The position numbers and the translations under genes were made by a program. This document shows, in pieces, positions 1-12,908 of a DNA stretch of 64,000 nucleotides. Source of the DNA: Muricea muricata (taxonomy: Eukaryota; Cnidaria; Anthozoa; Malacalcyonacea; Plexauridae); the NCBI GenBank assembly GCA_963855995.1, contig OY979717.1, forward strand, positions 62,402,243-62,466,242. Reading direction: 5' to 3'. Positions within the stretch are counted from its first letter, which is position 1; every line of letters starts with the position of its first letter. The notes beneath the pieces were generated by a model. It was not told where the DNA came from, did no database searches, and worked only from the letters and a program-made list of their open reading frames with translations.

Positions 1-1538
1 TTTGTATAGATTTAAGTGCGGTTCGTTATTCACGAATCTAGGAATAAATGTCGTATTTCTCTCCAACGAAAAGAAATAAGCCTCCCCCCTCGTTTTAATT
101 CCCGTCTGCTTTTACAGTATTTAAATAAATAATTGTCATAGCAAGATCTTTGAAATAAACACCGCACAAAAAGAAAGTTCTCCCCTACATACATCAGAAT
201 ACATTCTAAACAAATGAATCGCAGTTAATCAAACCTAGAACTAATTCGACCTATTCTGGGCATGATCTAAACGGCTTTACACGATTGCACTACGATTTTG
301 TGTTTACCAATGAATAGTGAATGAGACGGATCACGCCAGCATATTCAGCATGTTAATTTTGAAATCGGGTATTTTTGTATTCAATGGGGTTTAACTCATT
401 ATTGCACGCATGTGTGACCCAATTCTTCACACACCATTGAGCAACCTACCATAGGTACAAGTAGTTCTAGGTTTGATTAACAGCGATTCATTTGTTTAGA
501 ATTTATTCTGATGTATTTGGGGGGGGGGACTTTCTTTTTGTGCGGTGTTTATAAGCCAAATGTTCTAAACAGTCATTGACAAAGCTTTTTGTCAACTATA
601 TGTGAATGATGGTATAAAATAATCGTTAAAACAATGATAATATAGAATAAGTACAGTATCGTCTTTATTAGTGATTATGCTTACCACTTATATACTGGTT
701 AATATAGAGTGCTTTAGCAGAAGCTTTGGATAAGTACTGCGTTGGAGTGCCTTGTGTTCACTGGCTGCCATGGTAACATACCTTTCTTTATTACCTTATC
801 CCTATACGTTACAAATTAAAGCTGTTTTGTCTAGTGGTCGAAACTAACAGCACGTGATCTAATCCATGTTCCGTTTCTCTCAAGGGTTCCTCAGCTTCTT
901 ACTTGTCTTACGCGAAAGGAAGGGCAAAAAATCTTAAGCTTGTTGCTTCAAATAGGGCGTGTACACGCACAGGTGTGTAACCCCTTTTTATAATTTTGTT
1001 GTCGTTTATCATCATTTTGAAATTGGTTATTAAATTTCAATTTTTAGGCCGTTTATTTCCCTATACGAACTCTATATCTTACACTAAAGCTGGAGCACAG
1101 AGAAAAACGTAAGCACCATTTATTGACCTCTTTTGAGATTGTTAAAGCATGATTTTCAAACTTAATTCAAACTTTCTACAAGTAGCGAGATGAAACAGGA
1201 ATTATTACAAGTTAATTGTAGCGTCCTAAATGGATGTATTTCAACTCTGATAAAGATTCTCAATAAAACTTTGTTCCCGTGCTGGATTCCCTGAGGAATC
1301 CTTTAGATATGTTGTATTTCATTATGACTCCTATAGTAATTCTAATGGGATTGAAATTGTTGTAACAAAGCATTGGTCGCGCAAACAAGCCTTTACTTAG
1401 GACTATTTTTGTAGTATATTCGCATGAGATGTCAGAAGAATTCTTTACCAAAAAATGAGTATTCCAATGCAATAATTCCAATATGGAAATGTTGTTTAGA
1501 TATGTTATCCATTAGACTTTGAGATCTCCCGTTTTTAG
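1..1538. other. TRRAP intron sequence, no exon seen
   Basis: This stretch precedes the first TRRAP exon I can recognise. Both strands have frequent stops and show no recognisable protein homology. It is most likely intron, although an upstream exon with poorly conserved coding could be missed. It contains an inverted-repeat element at about 165-556, listed separately. Nothing else stands out. Confidence 0.5.
165..556. repeat. TIR element (MITE-like), ~390 bp
   Basis: The left end (about 165-240) and right end (about 465-556) are near-perfect reverse complements. Each arm carries a stretch reading CACCGCACAAAAAGAAAGT and a second block around AAATGAATCGCAGTTAATCA. The right arm has a G-run where the left has CTCCCC. 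There is no coding capacity, so a non-autonomous DNA transposon is likely. The superfamily is not determined. Confidence 0.7.
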
Positions 1539-4500
1539 ATAAACTTGAAGCTAGCTCAGGTCATAAAGGAAACAGACAAACTTCAGCGGCGACAACAGCA
1601 ACTACATCTGCTCCTAGCACTACTTCGACAGCCAGTTCTACCGTTGTCACTCCAAGTACGACGACTGTTAGTCAAGATGAGAAAGCCGAAGCTACTACGG
1701 CAGCTACCACATCATCCACAGATACCGCAACTGCAGCTACAAAAACATCCGTGGTAAATTTTAGCGCCAGAAAAAGAATTTATTCTAAATTTATATAGCT
1801 TTTTCGTTTTTTAAACGAGCTAAGAATAGGTAGTTTTTTTATGGCACCTATTTAGATAAAAAGACCAATTTAATTCTTATTCTGATATTGAAGTGTACTC
1901 GCGCCCTATAGTTTAAAAAAACAAAGCTTGCATAAAAAGGTTATATAAGTATACAGGGTTAATACATAAAAACTGTGCGTTGTCAAATATTTCGCTCTCG
2001 ATATCTCTTTTCGCATCTATCAGTAAAATCGCCCACTCAAACCGACTTCACAGAGCTGACTTCATATGGGTTATATAGCTATATATATACATATTTGAAA
2101 ATTTTATCATTTCAGTCTCAGAGTGGTCCTGTGGATTCACCTAGTGCAGACAACACTTCCAAACCAAGCGAAACAACCGCAACATCAACAGCAAATACAA
2201 CAACACCACAAGGTTAGAATTATGCCCACAGCATGCAGTTCTTACAACAATACATTAGTAGTATAGGTTCATTCACCACCTTAAACGACCAAGCACAGTT
2301 CGACGTTTTGAGCGAATTAAGGCCCTTCGTTATTCAACTAACTTCGGTTTTCGCTCGAAATGTCGAATCTTGTTTTCTCGTTTCAGGTAGTAAAAGAACC
2401 TATACTTTTCGTGTACTTATGACTGCACTACTTAGACTGGCAACGTTAGTTCGAGTATTTACATCAACTTTGAATCAAGCATAGTTTTCATTGATCGAAG
2501 CATTGTTATCATCCATGCATGTTCTTATAGTCTGCTTTCGGTGAATTTTGGTGATGAGTCACGATCTGTATGAAATGCTTGCAGACTTTAATATGTTTTG
2601 TTTCAATTTTCAGCATCTCTGAGTCAAAGTGGAGGTGAAGCAATGCGTGTTACACCCTCGATGTGGTTGTGTAGTCGTATTATGCATGCTTTACGGGACT
2701 TACATCCAACTTTACTCGCTGCTCTTGAAGGGATCGTTGATCAGGTGGGTATATTTCTTCATTCTAATTGGCGGAGAAAGAGCAAAATAGAGAATTTTCT
2801 ACTAAAAACATTTTAAAACTCTTTAAAAGCAAATTATGGTGCATCTTATTCCCTCTCTCATAGATGGTTTGGTTTCGTGAGTGTTGGCACGAAGAAGTCT
2901 TACGACAACTACGTCAAGTTCTTACGAAATGTTATCAAGTAGCGTTTGAAACAAGAACTGATGGTATATATGGTTGTCCTGGGTTATCTTAAAGCACATT
3001 TTCCGCTGATTGGCTAACGAAAATTTTCTCTGGGGAAAATATTTTGAAAGCCAATCACAATAACGAAGTTCATTTGATGCTTTGCATGGCGCGGAACATT
3101 TAATAAACTCTATTTTATTGCCCAGTGTTGAATGATTTTTTGGAGAGATAGTGCTAATTATGTACTAGAACTTTATGTTCATGTTTCACTTGGTATTATA
3201 AGTAAATTTAGAATAAATTAATTCATAAACAGGATGCATGGAAGACAGATAGTTGTTAAGGGCTTATCTCGTTCCAGTGATTTGAAGGGTGAAGTTACAC
3301 ATGGAAATACTGTGCATGCATTTCACTAGTTTGGACATGCAAGAGTGATGTTTCGCCAAATAGCTTTTCACCAAATTGTTTGTATGTTTAGTTTCCAATG
3401 CAAAAATAACGCCGCATACAATGAGTTTTGTGAAGAAACTGGTGAGCACGTTTGGTGTGGGATTTGAATTTGGTACCTCTACGTCTCAACAATGCATTTC
3501 AACAGGATCTGAGTCGTTAGCAAGAAGAGCGCATGCTACTGCTCAAGATCCAATGTTTCAAAAATTGAAAGAACAGTTTACAGCCGATTTTGACTTCAGG
3601 TTAGTTTATATAGATCCACGTCGATACACTCTGCTAAAAAGTAGCTACCAATTGTCTGTATATGCAGTTTAAGTTTGACGTATTCCTGATTAAAATCATT
3701 GCTTTAGGGCCGTATGAAGTTACATCATTATAGTTAAACTTCTTCCCTAAGTGTAGATGGTTCTTGGCTCTATGTCCAAGAAAAATGTGAAAAATATATT
3801 TACAAATCCGACCTGCATGTTCGGACTGTGTATTTTTTATGTTTCTATATATAACTGCGTTTAGTAGAGTCATACTAGTATACCATCAAAAATGCTGTAA
3901 TTTGATTGGCTACTCAACTCGCTATCTATTCTTCAAAATTTTGAGATTTTTTTACAAAAAGTTGCTTAAAAAATTAATTTTCTTGTTGAATATGTCATGT
4001 TGGATCTCTGATTCCACTAAAACAATTAGATTATTTGCTTTCGATTTCTATAAAATGATAATTGATACGAGCTTTACCCTCATCCACTATCACTTCATAG
4101 AAAGCTCGAGCTCTTAATCTAATTGTTAATTAGTGCATGATCTGTTTAACAAATCGATAACATTTTGCCGTTGTCTGACTGATGTTCCACCACGTTGTGA
4201 CCTTTACTAAGTTGAACATTTTGACAAGCCGACTTTCGCAGTGTGACGAAAAGAATTTCGCACGCCATAAAACAAAGAACGCTATTCAATGGCAGCTAAA
4301 AATAAAACTGTGATTGATTTGTCAGCCGTGCGTCAGTCCTCTGATATATCACGGTTCTAAACCAATGTAAAACCAAAATTTTTATTATATAAAAAATTAT
4401 ATTGAATTGAGCATAGTGATTTCTGATGCAGGGTATGTTTATATTTTTAGTTCCCCAAACTCTATGGGACTTCATCATTTGATTTCCAAATTGAAGAAGT

Positions 4501-7500
4501 GGATCAAGATTTTGGAAGCTAAAACAAAACTTTTATCGAGGTAACATTTTAATATCAAAACTCGAACACCAGGTACCCAAGGAATCATTAATGTTTTTTT
4601 TAAATTTTCTTTAGTTCGTTTCTCCTTGAGGAACGCTGTCGTTTTCTCAGCACATTCTCCATATCCACTGCTGATGTTGAACTTCCTGGAGAATTTCTCA
4701 TGCCGAAGTCGAACATTGTATGTAAAGACTAAAATATACAGTCGCGGCAACAGAAGTATTCCGAAAATATTTGACCAATTCATTTGCTCAAGTTTAGCAG
4801 TTCATCTGATCAATTCCTCCCGTACTTCCTCAACTTTTGAAAAGTTCGTTAAATTGTTCACAATTTCCTGGGCGGGGTTTTTTATCCATATTGACCGATC
4901 AGAATGCTCGCGAACAAAATATATAGCACTCTTATTGGTCCATATATAGCACTCTTATTGGTCCATATATAGCACTCTTATTGGTTAACAGGAAGTTGTG
5001 AATCCTTTTAAGGAGCTTCTTCAAAATTTTGAGGAATTGATCCGAGGAACTCCTAAACTTGAGCAAATGAATTGGTCAAATATTCTCGAAATGCTTTGTT
5101 TGTATTGCCACCACTGTAAAGAGGCATGATCAACTACAATGAAAGCCGTGCGATTGCCCGCATAATTCAGCGAAATTTTCAACAAATGAACGCTCTTTGT
5201 TTTTTTTTGTATTGGCCTTTTGTTTTCTTAATCGCACCAATGACGGTTTGACGTGTTTATTCAGATATTCTACCAGCCATGGTTTATGTCGAGAAGGTGG
5301 GGGCAGCGATTTCCGGGGCTTCAAAAATGACGGCAGCCAAACGTAAACGAATGTGCTCGTTGCATTGCAGTTGATCATGCCTTTTAAACACCAGCCTGTA
5401 CTCTTATATTATCAAAGTCGTAGTTATGAGGGTTGTTTATGATTCGTTTCTAGGAAGAGTTACTTCTATTATTATTTGTCTTTTATTGCCACCAGTCACA
5501 ATGCTTCTTCATATAAGGACCGACCTATTACATGCGTAAAAACGCGCAACTTGTAACAAACCTGCCACCAAGTTGAAACAAGTCTGTTCACAATCTTACT
5601 TCCTGTTGCAGCTTGTTCATACAACTTTGGAATAAGCTGTTAACAACTTGTAACTAGCTTGATGGAACAGTCAGACTTGTTACAAGATAAGACTTATCAC
5701 GAAATGCGCTACAATCTCCGACGATATCGTTGCCGTACTTAGCAGGTGCCCTCTATATAACGCTCTGTTAGTAACTGGTGATATTTTTGCTTTAATCCGC
5801 TGTTTGTTAAAGTGAGATTTACAAACTTTTTTTTACAGTAGTTCTCATTTTGATTTGTAATTACTCATTTTTCAGCATAGTCATTATTACATCCGTATTG
5901 CTCAGTTTATGCCACGTGTTGAACTGGTTCAGAAACACAATATGTCAGCTCGAAGATTGTTTATCAGAGCAAATAACGGAAAGGTAAAACTTGCTTGTGA
6001 AACACCCTATCATTACCGAGTTGTTGTATTGTACATTGTTTTAACAGTTATAGGCTCGTCTCAATTCAAACATACCCGAAGTAAAGAAATGGATGTATAA
6101 ATCCGAATTTCACATTTCACATTTACCTCTGACTATTGTGCGATATTTTCGCTTTAGATATATCCTTATTTGGTTGTAAATGACGCCTGTTTATCTGATT
6201 CACGGAGAGAAGAGCGCGTTCTTCAGCTATTGAGGATATTGAATCTTTACTTTGAAAAACGCAAGGTGAATATGATGTGGTATTAACCTGGGCAAATCAA
6301 TGCTGTATTACATTTAACTGTTGAATATAGCTCGATTTTTACGATCATGCACATGGATAAGCTAATGGTTGCATTCAGTGCAACAAGTTCGCAATAACAC
6401 GAAAACACCCAGCTATTAAGCTGTTCAAATATATTTAACAATTTCCGCATACACAGTTACATACATTACATTTTCCTGAAATATATTACGTACAATGTTT
6501 TGATATTAATGAGGAAGAAAACCCGAAGTACTCGGGAAAAACCCTCGGAAGACAGGAGAGATCAACTACGGGAACACAATTCGCTGTGTAAATATAGCCT
6601 GCCCAGTCGCTCCCGCTTGTAATCGTTTCCTAACAAAGCGCCGGCTGGGCAGACTAGTTCAAATAGTGTTGTTGATCTTGCCCGTACATTTTTAAATTTT
6701 ACGTGCCAGTACGTCATTAGAGTGATTAATATTTTTTCAAAACAGGAATCGAGCAAAAGACATCTGTTGTTTACAGTACCTCGGGTTGTCGCTGTTTCGC
6801 CACAGATGCGATTGATTGAAGTATGTATGAGCATGCAAAATCTTTGCTATGCTCGATTGGAAGCTTGTGGTGTTAAATTTCGCAAGTATCCAACGCAACA
6901 GATATTTGAGCACGAAAAACGTTACTTTCTTCAGTTCATTTGAACACGAGGCATGCAGGATTTGGTTGTGATGGGTTACCTAGTGGGGATGTGGGGGCGT
7001 TGACACACCCATTTTTGAAAACTTCGAGTATCAACGAGACTTGCTAGTAAATTAGAATTGAAGCAGTCCGCAAATACAAGTTTGTAGAGACCCCCCCCCA
7101 ACAGAATGATCTCGTTACGCCTTGTACGTTGCTTATGGTTCAGGTCATGTGATGTAAGATATTATGTGATCTGCATTTGTGGCTGGAACGATTTCAATCA
7201 AGAATCGCTTTGCAAAACATTCGTATACTAACAACTGTGGTAATCCTTTACTTCTTGTGTTTTCTAGGATTCACCGTCAGCAGTTACTTTGAAAGATGTC
7301 ATGAAAATGGTTAGTTTTTAGAAAACAATGCGCATTACAGCGCCTTTCGTAATTACGCGGCAAATTTGGCGCCAGTCTGAAACATGCGTTTTGGCTGCCG
7401 TCAATCAAAATTCCGATAACTATTACTATTACTATTATTGATACGATGAATGACGGCAGCCAAAACGCATGTTTCAGACTGGCGCCAAATTTGTCGTGGC

Positions 7501-10500
7501 CGCGTAATTACGAAAGGCGCTGTAAAAATAAAAGAGAATATCTTCCGGCAAAAATCGATGTTGAAATTAACAATTACATTACGAGTTGGACATTTCTAAT
7601 ATATAAAGTGATAGTTGATCGAGAAAGTCTGTCTCCTCCTGACCACAACCGAAATAATAGGCTTGTTACGCTGATGATTGTGGGGAGGGAAGCAGTACTC
7701 GCTATGACCACGTTTGAACGTTATCAACAGTGGCGGCGGATTACGATTTATGGCCAAGTTCAGAGCATATGTTAGAATTTTAGGCTTTGTAAACATACGT
7801 GTTTACACAAAATGTTTTAATTCTGCACAATCACATATCCATAATTTGTTTCCTCGACAGTACTATGTCAAGAAAGGAATTGACGAAGATACAGCAGTTT
7901 CATTGTATTACGAAAGATTAGCTGCAGTACAAGCCAGAGGAGAACAAAGTACTCATCAAGTTCTCAGGGATATTTTTAAAGAGGTCTGTTTCAGTAGAAC
8001 AATAGTTCAGATGTTGCTACAGTGGTAGCAACACAACGCTGTGGCCATTTTGCCTTATAGCTACGCCAGAGTTGTGACCCTGCGACATCCTAACCAGTAC
8101 AGTAGCCCAGATGTTGTTGGTTCTAATCCCATCCTGGCCAGACAGAAGTTACCTGCTTGGTTTGGTGCTTCTCGCCATTTGACTTTTTGACCAATCGTTT
8201 GCAGTTGACAGTATCGTTCTTGCATTTTCGTTACAGATTGCCATCAATTGATTTCTTATTTATCTTTACAGATTCAAAGTACCATAGTTCCAGAGGTTGT
8301 GTTAAAAGAATGGGCGCAGCGAACATATCGAGGTGCTGCTGATTATTGGACCTTTAGGAAACAAGTAAGTCCAATGAACAAGCTTATAACGAGCCATATC
8401 AATGGGATATTTCCGAATATCTCATTGCAATATTTAACGTTAAAGCCAAGAGCCTTGTTTCATAAATGGAGTTATTTTGCATCTGTTTGCTTATTATATC
8501 TCTTCCTGATGTTTTCAGTTCACAACTCAGTTGACGCTACTGCAATTTGCCGAATTTACACTTCATTTATCAAGACTTTCTCCAGAGATGCTGCAAATCA
8601 TTCGTGAAAGTGGAAGACTAAACGTCGGCTATTACAAGTTTGAAATTGACGATAACAAAGGTATTTTTTCTGTCGGTAATTGTTGTTGCATGCCAAGGAC
8701 GTTTTCGTCTTCAACCGTGAATGATGGGAACAGATTGACTGAACTGCTTCCCACTGAGGAATAGACCTATTTCAAGTGCAGTGCTGATGATGTTAACGTC
8801 AAGTCACGAATTCTTGTGTATGCTGAACAGGCAGGGTCGGCGCTACATCGTTAATATACGGTGTCTACATATACATTCAAGTTCTGTTTGACTAATTTCT
8901 TTTGAAGTCAGTCGTTGTTGAGTCGTGCAGAACACGAGTATATGAATATTCCCCCTCCCCCTCCCCCGTAAACAGGTGCGTGGATGCGGGTCACGGATAT
9001 TGAATTGGTCAACTATTGCTTCTTAATTTAAGTCAAGCATTAATTATGAAATTTGGAAGACTTTTTTGGTTCCATGCAAGTAAATGAAAATCAGTAGAGT
9101 TGAAAACTAGTAGAATCGATGTTATTGCTCCCCGATTAAAACTGCATAACTATCTTATATCCTCCTCCCGACAGATTGAACAAAATAACTGGTTTCACGA
9201 ACACTGTCAGTCTCGAGACAGCAGAAAGTAGACACGATTTTCTTTTCTTCTTAGGCGAACTAGATGCAAATCGTCCTGTACCATTTCGACTGACTCCAAA
9301 CATCAGTGAACTGATTTCACCGGTTGGTATTGGCGGTGTGCTGACGTCATCTATGGTAGCGGCAGCAAGATGTTTGGTTGATCCTAAATTTAGTGTTGAT
9401 AGCATTCTGCGAGCGGTTTTAAGAGACGAGATGATTTCTTGGCATAAGAAGGTGATCTTACCTCACATTTTAAAGACAAAATTGGTATTTTTAGTACCTG
9501 CTAAGTAAAGCTCAGTGATTAATTTTACATTTGTCCGCTGAAGATATAGTATACAGAATGATGTAAGGTAATCAGTTAATATAGACCTATCTGTACAGGA
9601 TACGATTTGCATACCCTGGCGTATGTGATCGAATAAACACGCATAAAAATGTCATTTACAAATTTCACGCCATCGAATGAGCAAAAATCTGGCGTCAGCA
9701 TCATTTGCATACGCCAGGACCTGGCCAGAATGATATTCCTATACTACTAGTCGTATCGTGTAAATAGGCCCCTAAAGCCTACAACATTTATCGTTTATGG
9801 TTTTCTTTCAGAAACATGATTCACAGCTGCATTCTAATGTGCAATCTACTGAACAAGTCGACAACGAGGTCTTGATTAATTTGGTGAACGGTGCCGTTAG
9901 TTCTATTATGACACGCCTCCAAAGTATGTATTAACTTCATTGTATAGTTCTGTATCTTGCTCGACCATTAGTAAGTTATAACTCAATTTCTAGTGATAAA
10001 GTTTGTCAGAACAACCGACTGGGTGTTTTTCACAGCTTGTTGTGGTTGTCATTTTCATCCAAAAACGTAAATTGAGAAAGTTTTGTCACAAAAATTTAGG
10101 AGGCTTGCACCTATTGACGAAATGGTCAAATTCCGTACATTCTGAAGATTAGCACGATGTTTCAGAACCATCCTCAGAGATATGAAAAACTAGATTCATA
10201 TTAATCTGACACTGCAGAGAACAACGAAAAATTCGTTGTCTCGAGCGGATTCGAACTCGCATCTTCGGGTTTCTAGACCGCCGCTCTACCAATTGAGCTA
10301 TCGAGTCAACTGGGATTGGTAGCGAGTCTTATCCAATTAAGTGCACGGATCGAATCCCGCTCGGGACAACGAATTTTTCGATGTTCTCTGCAGTGTCAGA
10401 TTAATATGAATCTAGTTTTTCATATCTGTGAGGATGGTTCTGAAATAGAACTGAAACACTGCGCGTCCTCAAAGACAAGCATTAAGTCGTCACGAAAATA

Positions 10501-10808
10501 TTTCGTGTACTTAAATTGGATAAGACTCCCTATCAATCCCAGTTGACTCGATAGCTCAATTGGTAGAGCGGCGGTCTGGAACCCAAAGATGCGAGTTCGA
10601 ATCTCGCTCAAGACAACGAATTTTTCGTTGTTCTCTGCAGTGTCAGATTAATATGAATTTAGCGCGATATGCTTATGTCATCCTGTCCTTGTTTTAAGAC
10701 TTGGCTGAATTTGAAGGCGCAGAAACGAAAGTAACAACGTTGGTTGGAGCAGCAATGAGTGCAGACAATTTATGTCGCATGGATCCCGCATGGCACCCGT
10801 GGTTGTAA
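1539..10808 (+). CDS. TRRAP: TRRAP C-terminal part (PIKK pseudokinase scaffold), 17 exons, 5' partial
   Basis: Exons: 1539-1753, 2116-2212, 2614-2744, 2864-2963, 3392-3599, 4451-4540, 4615-4717, 5876-5983, 6158-6265, 6746-6820, 7268-7309, 7861-7983, 8272-8364, 8519-8660, 9255-9451, 9812-9923, 10699-10808. All junctions are GT-AG and the phases join to give 683 residues and a TAA stop. TRRAP is the large nuclear scaffold that activators bind in SAGA and NuA4/TIP60 acetyltransferase complexes. The first two exons encode a Ser/Thr/Ala-rich linker. Then follow the end of the FAT domain (LEGIVDQMVWFRE; KITPHT; SKLKKWIKILEAKTK), the kinase-like domain (FTVPRVVAVSPQMRL; VQARGEQSTHQVLRDIFKE; DANRPVPFRLTPNISEL) and the FATC end, NLCRMDPAWHPWL. 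Where active PIKKs have the catalytic and DFG loops it reads LSRLSPEMLQI and YYKFEI, as expected for the family pseudokinase. The first two exons are less certain because their sequence is low-complexity. Confidence 0.93.
4740..5110. repeat. Inverted-repeat element with tandem repeats in its loop
   Basis: The left arm (about 4755-4870, containing AATATTTGACCAATTCATTT) is the reverse complement of the right arm (about 4985-5100, containing AAATGAATTGGTCAAATATT). The loop carries a triplicated 23-bp unit. The element lies in a TRRAP intron between the exons ending at 4717 and starting at 5876. It is probably a non-autonomous DNA transposon. Confidence 0.65.
4919..4985. repeat. 23-bp tandem repeat, 3 copies
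   Basis: The unit around TATATAGCACTCTTATTGG is repeated three times at exact 23-bp spacing. It sits in the loop of the surrounding inverted-repeat element. Confidence 0.85.
5122..5396. repeat. Second inverted-repeat segment, ~270 bp
   Basis: GAGGCATGATCAACTACAAT at about 5121-5143 is mirrored by ATTGCAGTTGATCATGCC at about 5363-5382. Between the arms there is an 82-codon minus-strand open frame (5130-5378) rich in Lys and Pro. I do not recognise it, and it may be an internal remnant of a transposon. Confidence 0.45.
7335..7526. repeat. Hairpin MITE, ~190 bp
   Basis: The arms are almost perfect reverse complements: left with GCGCCTTTCGTAATTACGCG then GGCGCCAGTCTGAAACATGC, right with the mirrored sequence ending CGAAAGGCGCTGTAA. 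They surround a short loop rich in TATTAC. The element lies in the TRRAP intron between exons 7268-7309 and 7861-7983 and is a typical foldback element. Confidence 0.8.
10238..10307 (-). tRNA. tRNA-like sequence (probably a SINE head or pseudogene)
   Basis: Read on the minus strand this has a 6/7 paired acceptor stem (GACTCGA with TCGAGAC) and a D-arm GCTC/GAGC around AATTGGTA, which is a good A box. It has a B-box-like GAGTTCGAATCC. The T stem is broken by a small deletion and the anticodon stem is poor. It is more likely a tRNA-derived element than a working tRNA. Confidence 0.4.
10545..10614 (+). tRNA. tRNA-like sequence (SINE head or pseudogene)
   Basis: This is the plus-strand partner of the preceding tRNA-like unit. 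The D-arm is intact, and the T-arm is perfect (GCGAG-TTCGAAT-CTCGC). The acceptor stem pairs at about 5 of 7 positions. The anticodon arm does not fold into a normal 5-bp stem, so I assign no anticodon and favour a tRNA-derived repeat. Confidence 0.4.
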
Positions 10809-11412
10809 AACGTCTGCATGACAAAATTAATGTAAACTCTTGCGTACATCATCTCCTGGTTGAAACGAAATCCTGCGTACATCGCCTCCTGGTTACAACA
10901 TCATCTCCCGGTTACAACGAAAGATGCTGGCGACACACTGTACGCCCCATTAAACTGCATGCGACTACAATGTACATTGCGACCATAAAAAAACGTTATT
11001 TTGACGTTATGTTACTACAATTGCTGTTGTTTGGTTTCTGTTAACTTGTTCTTATGAGAGTTAAACATTTCGTAAACAGTCCTTAATGGCCAAAGAACGC
11101 TGTATATAAAAGTTTAGGGCTCCTGTTCTCTCTGCAATGTTTAAACTTTCTCTTTGTTTTTCGATAGAATTAAATCGAGCTGTTTTTTAAATTATCCACT
11201 GGGCGTATACAGTACTTTCAGCGAAATTCATATTTTTCTCAACAGATTTTGTAACATAATGTATACATCATGATGATATGTGTTCTTAAACCTGTAGTAT
11301 ACTGACTATACATACTTGGAATTTTAATGAGAAACTGTACATAAAATCTCACATCTGTGTCATATTTAATTTCAAATGCCAAAAAAAATATGGCAATCGG
11401 AGGGTAACTGTT

Positions 11413-11457
<45 letters not shown>

Positions 11458-11511
11458 CCCTATTGTCGGGTGAACAATACGACGCTCGGACGCTTGGCCA
11501 ACTCTGCTTCG

Positions 11512-11549
<38 letters not shown>

Positions 11550-12908
11550 AACGTCGCTATGGACGCTTGGCTGGCACAAGCCAGTCATCCCTGTGGTAGC
11601 TAACTTTTCTAATCAGTGGTAGGTTTCGGCAATTCCGTTTTTCACTAAATCTTGATTTTTGAAAACTGAATTTTGCACAAATTTCAGGTTTCTACTTTTT
11701 ACTGTTTTTGATTGATACGAATTTTCTACCGTTTTTCGCGTTTTCCATCAGTTTGATATAAGGTGCAAAAGGGTAAATATGTCAAAAAATGTCCACCTTT
11801 TTTCATCTTATCACAGCGAATTGAAAAGCAGCGAAAAAGGTAGCTTTTTCGAGCTTATCGCTCCCGGTCAAAAAGCAGAAAAAAGGTACCCTTTTTGAGC
11901 TTATTGCGCGGAGGCAGAAAGCAAACAAAAAGGTGTCTTACCAGATGAGGACTTCCTGAAATATTAGCAGAAAATCTTCGAATACTATCAACTTCCAAAT
12001 TACTTCTTTTATGGATTTCGTGTTGCGAGCAAAATGGTCGTATAGCCGAAAACCCTCTCGTTACTTCAAGAGAATTTTGCTTTAGCGTATCGCTGATCAT
12101 ACGATGAGGGTAATTTTCTTTTACCCACAGTCGAATTTGCTCGATACTCCATACTGATATTAACAGTGCGACAGACGGCGACGAATTTTGCGCCAAAAAA
12201 TTATCATAGATTATATATTAAGTTCAAAATTGCGCGCTACCATTTTGCTGCTAATCTTTCAGGAAGTCCTCATCTGATAATACACCTACCACTGATTTTT
12301 TCTGACACACCTTGCTTAAAACTCGTAAAAACGAAGGGATCGATAGCCCATGCTTTCACAGTTTGCATTCATAGTGACAATCAAAATCAAGCGTGCGCAT
12401 TTACCATTTTACCCTTTTGTTCAACATGAGATTTCCGTTCCCATTGAGGCACTACATTACTATTGGCTCTTCATATTAGAAAACGAATTTCGTTTGAGAC
12501 AGAAACACGACATGGCAACAAAGGGAGAGTAATATGGATATTATTTCTAGGATGGATGCTTTGCTACTTTTGCATGTTGTTGCCCTTCTAGCTGTCCAGC
12601 ATTGTCCACGTACTATATGACTAGCCAATTTTGGAAATTACCTAGGAAAAAAAGTAAAATAATTCACTCCATTACAGCATTACTGAAAATGTAGCTGTAA
12701 AAATATGGATGTCGAACTCAATTGGTAGAAAGAATTTTTATAGTGATAATACAAAAGAAAACATTTTTTGGTAGCCCATAGAAATAATAGATATATAATG
12801 CGTACTCCTAGCTTTTCTCTGAAAAATGGGTCTGCACTCCTACTGTTTGGCTCACATTATCTACACTGTAATTGGCATACATGAAGTACTTCTGTGTCAA
12901 TTTCAATC
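10809..12908. other. Spacer between TRRAP and RFT1
   Basis: No coding exon is recognisable here. The first part presumably holds the TRRAP 3' UTR and the last part the RFT1 promoter and 5' UTR, but no clear signal defines either. The middle is occupied by an inverted-repeat element at 11605-12296. Confidence 0.5.
11605..12296. repeat. TIR element, ~690 bp
   Basis: AATCAGTGGTAGGT at about 11610 is mirrored by CCTACCACTGATTTTT at about 12285. An inner pair is AGATGAGGACTTCCTG (about 11944) against CAGGAAGTCCTCATCT (about 12260). The interior has repeated blocks of AAAAAGGTA-type sequence and no transposase. It is a non-autonomous element of unknown superfamily. Confidence 0.6.

Larger units (their letters stand above)
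10130..10670. repeat. Inverted pair of tRNA-derived (SINE-like) units in a TRRAP intron
   Basis: Two copies of one unit face each other in the last TRRAP intron. The unit contains a tRNA-like head, a block ending GAATTTTTCG, and a shared tail with CTCTGCAGTGTCAGATTAAT. The left copy is on the minus strand and the right on the plus strand. A third, head-less stretch (about 10310-10450) repeats the tail and part of the body. The tRNA-like heads carry A-box and B-box promoter motifs, as in tRNA-derived SINEs. Confidence 0.65.

Noticed and set aside
8085..8155. Possible tRNA/SINE B box (GGTTCTAATCCC) in a TRRAP intron
   Set aside because: No matching A box or cloverleaf could be found at the right distance, so it was not listed as a feature.
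10699..10808. Suspected one-base frameshift in the last TRRAP exon
   Set aside because: On recounting the bases at 10737-10745 the frame is continuous and ends in the expected NLCRMDPAWHPWL before TAA.
12894..12908. Longer start for RFT1
   Set aside because: The codon at 12894 is GTG. The ATG at 12909 has a good context and matches the expected N-terminus.
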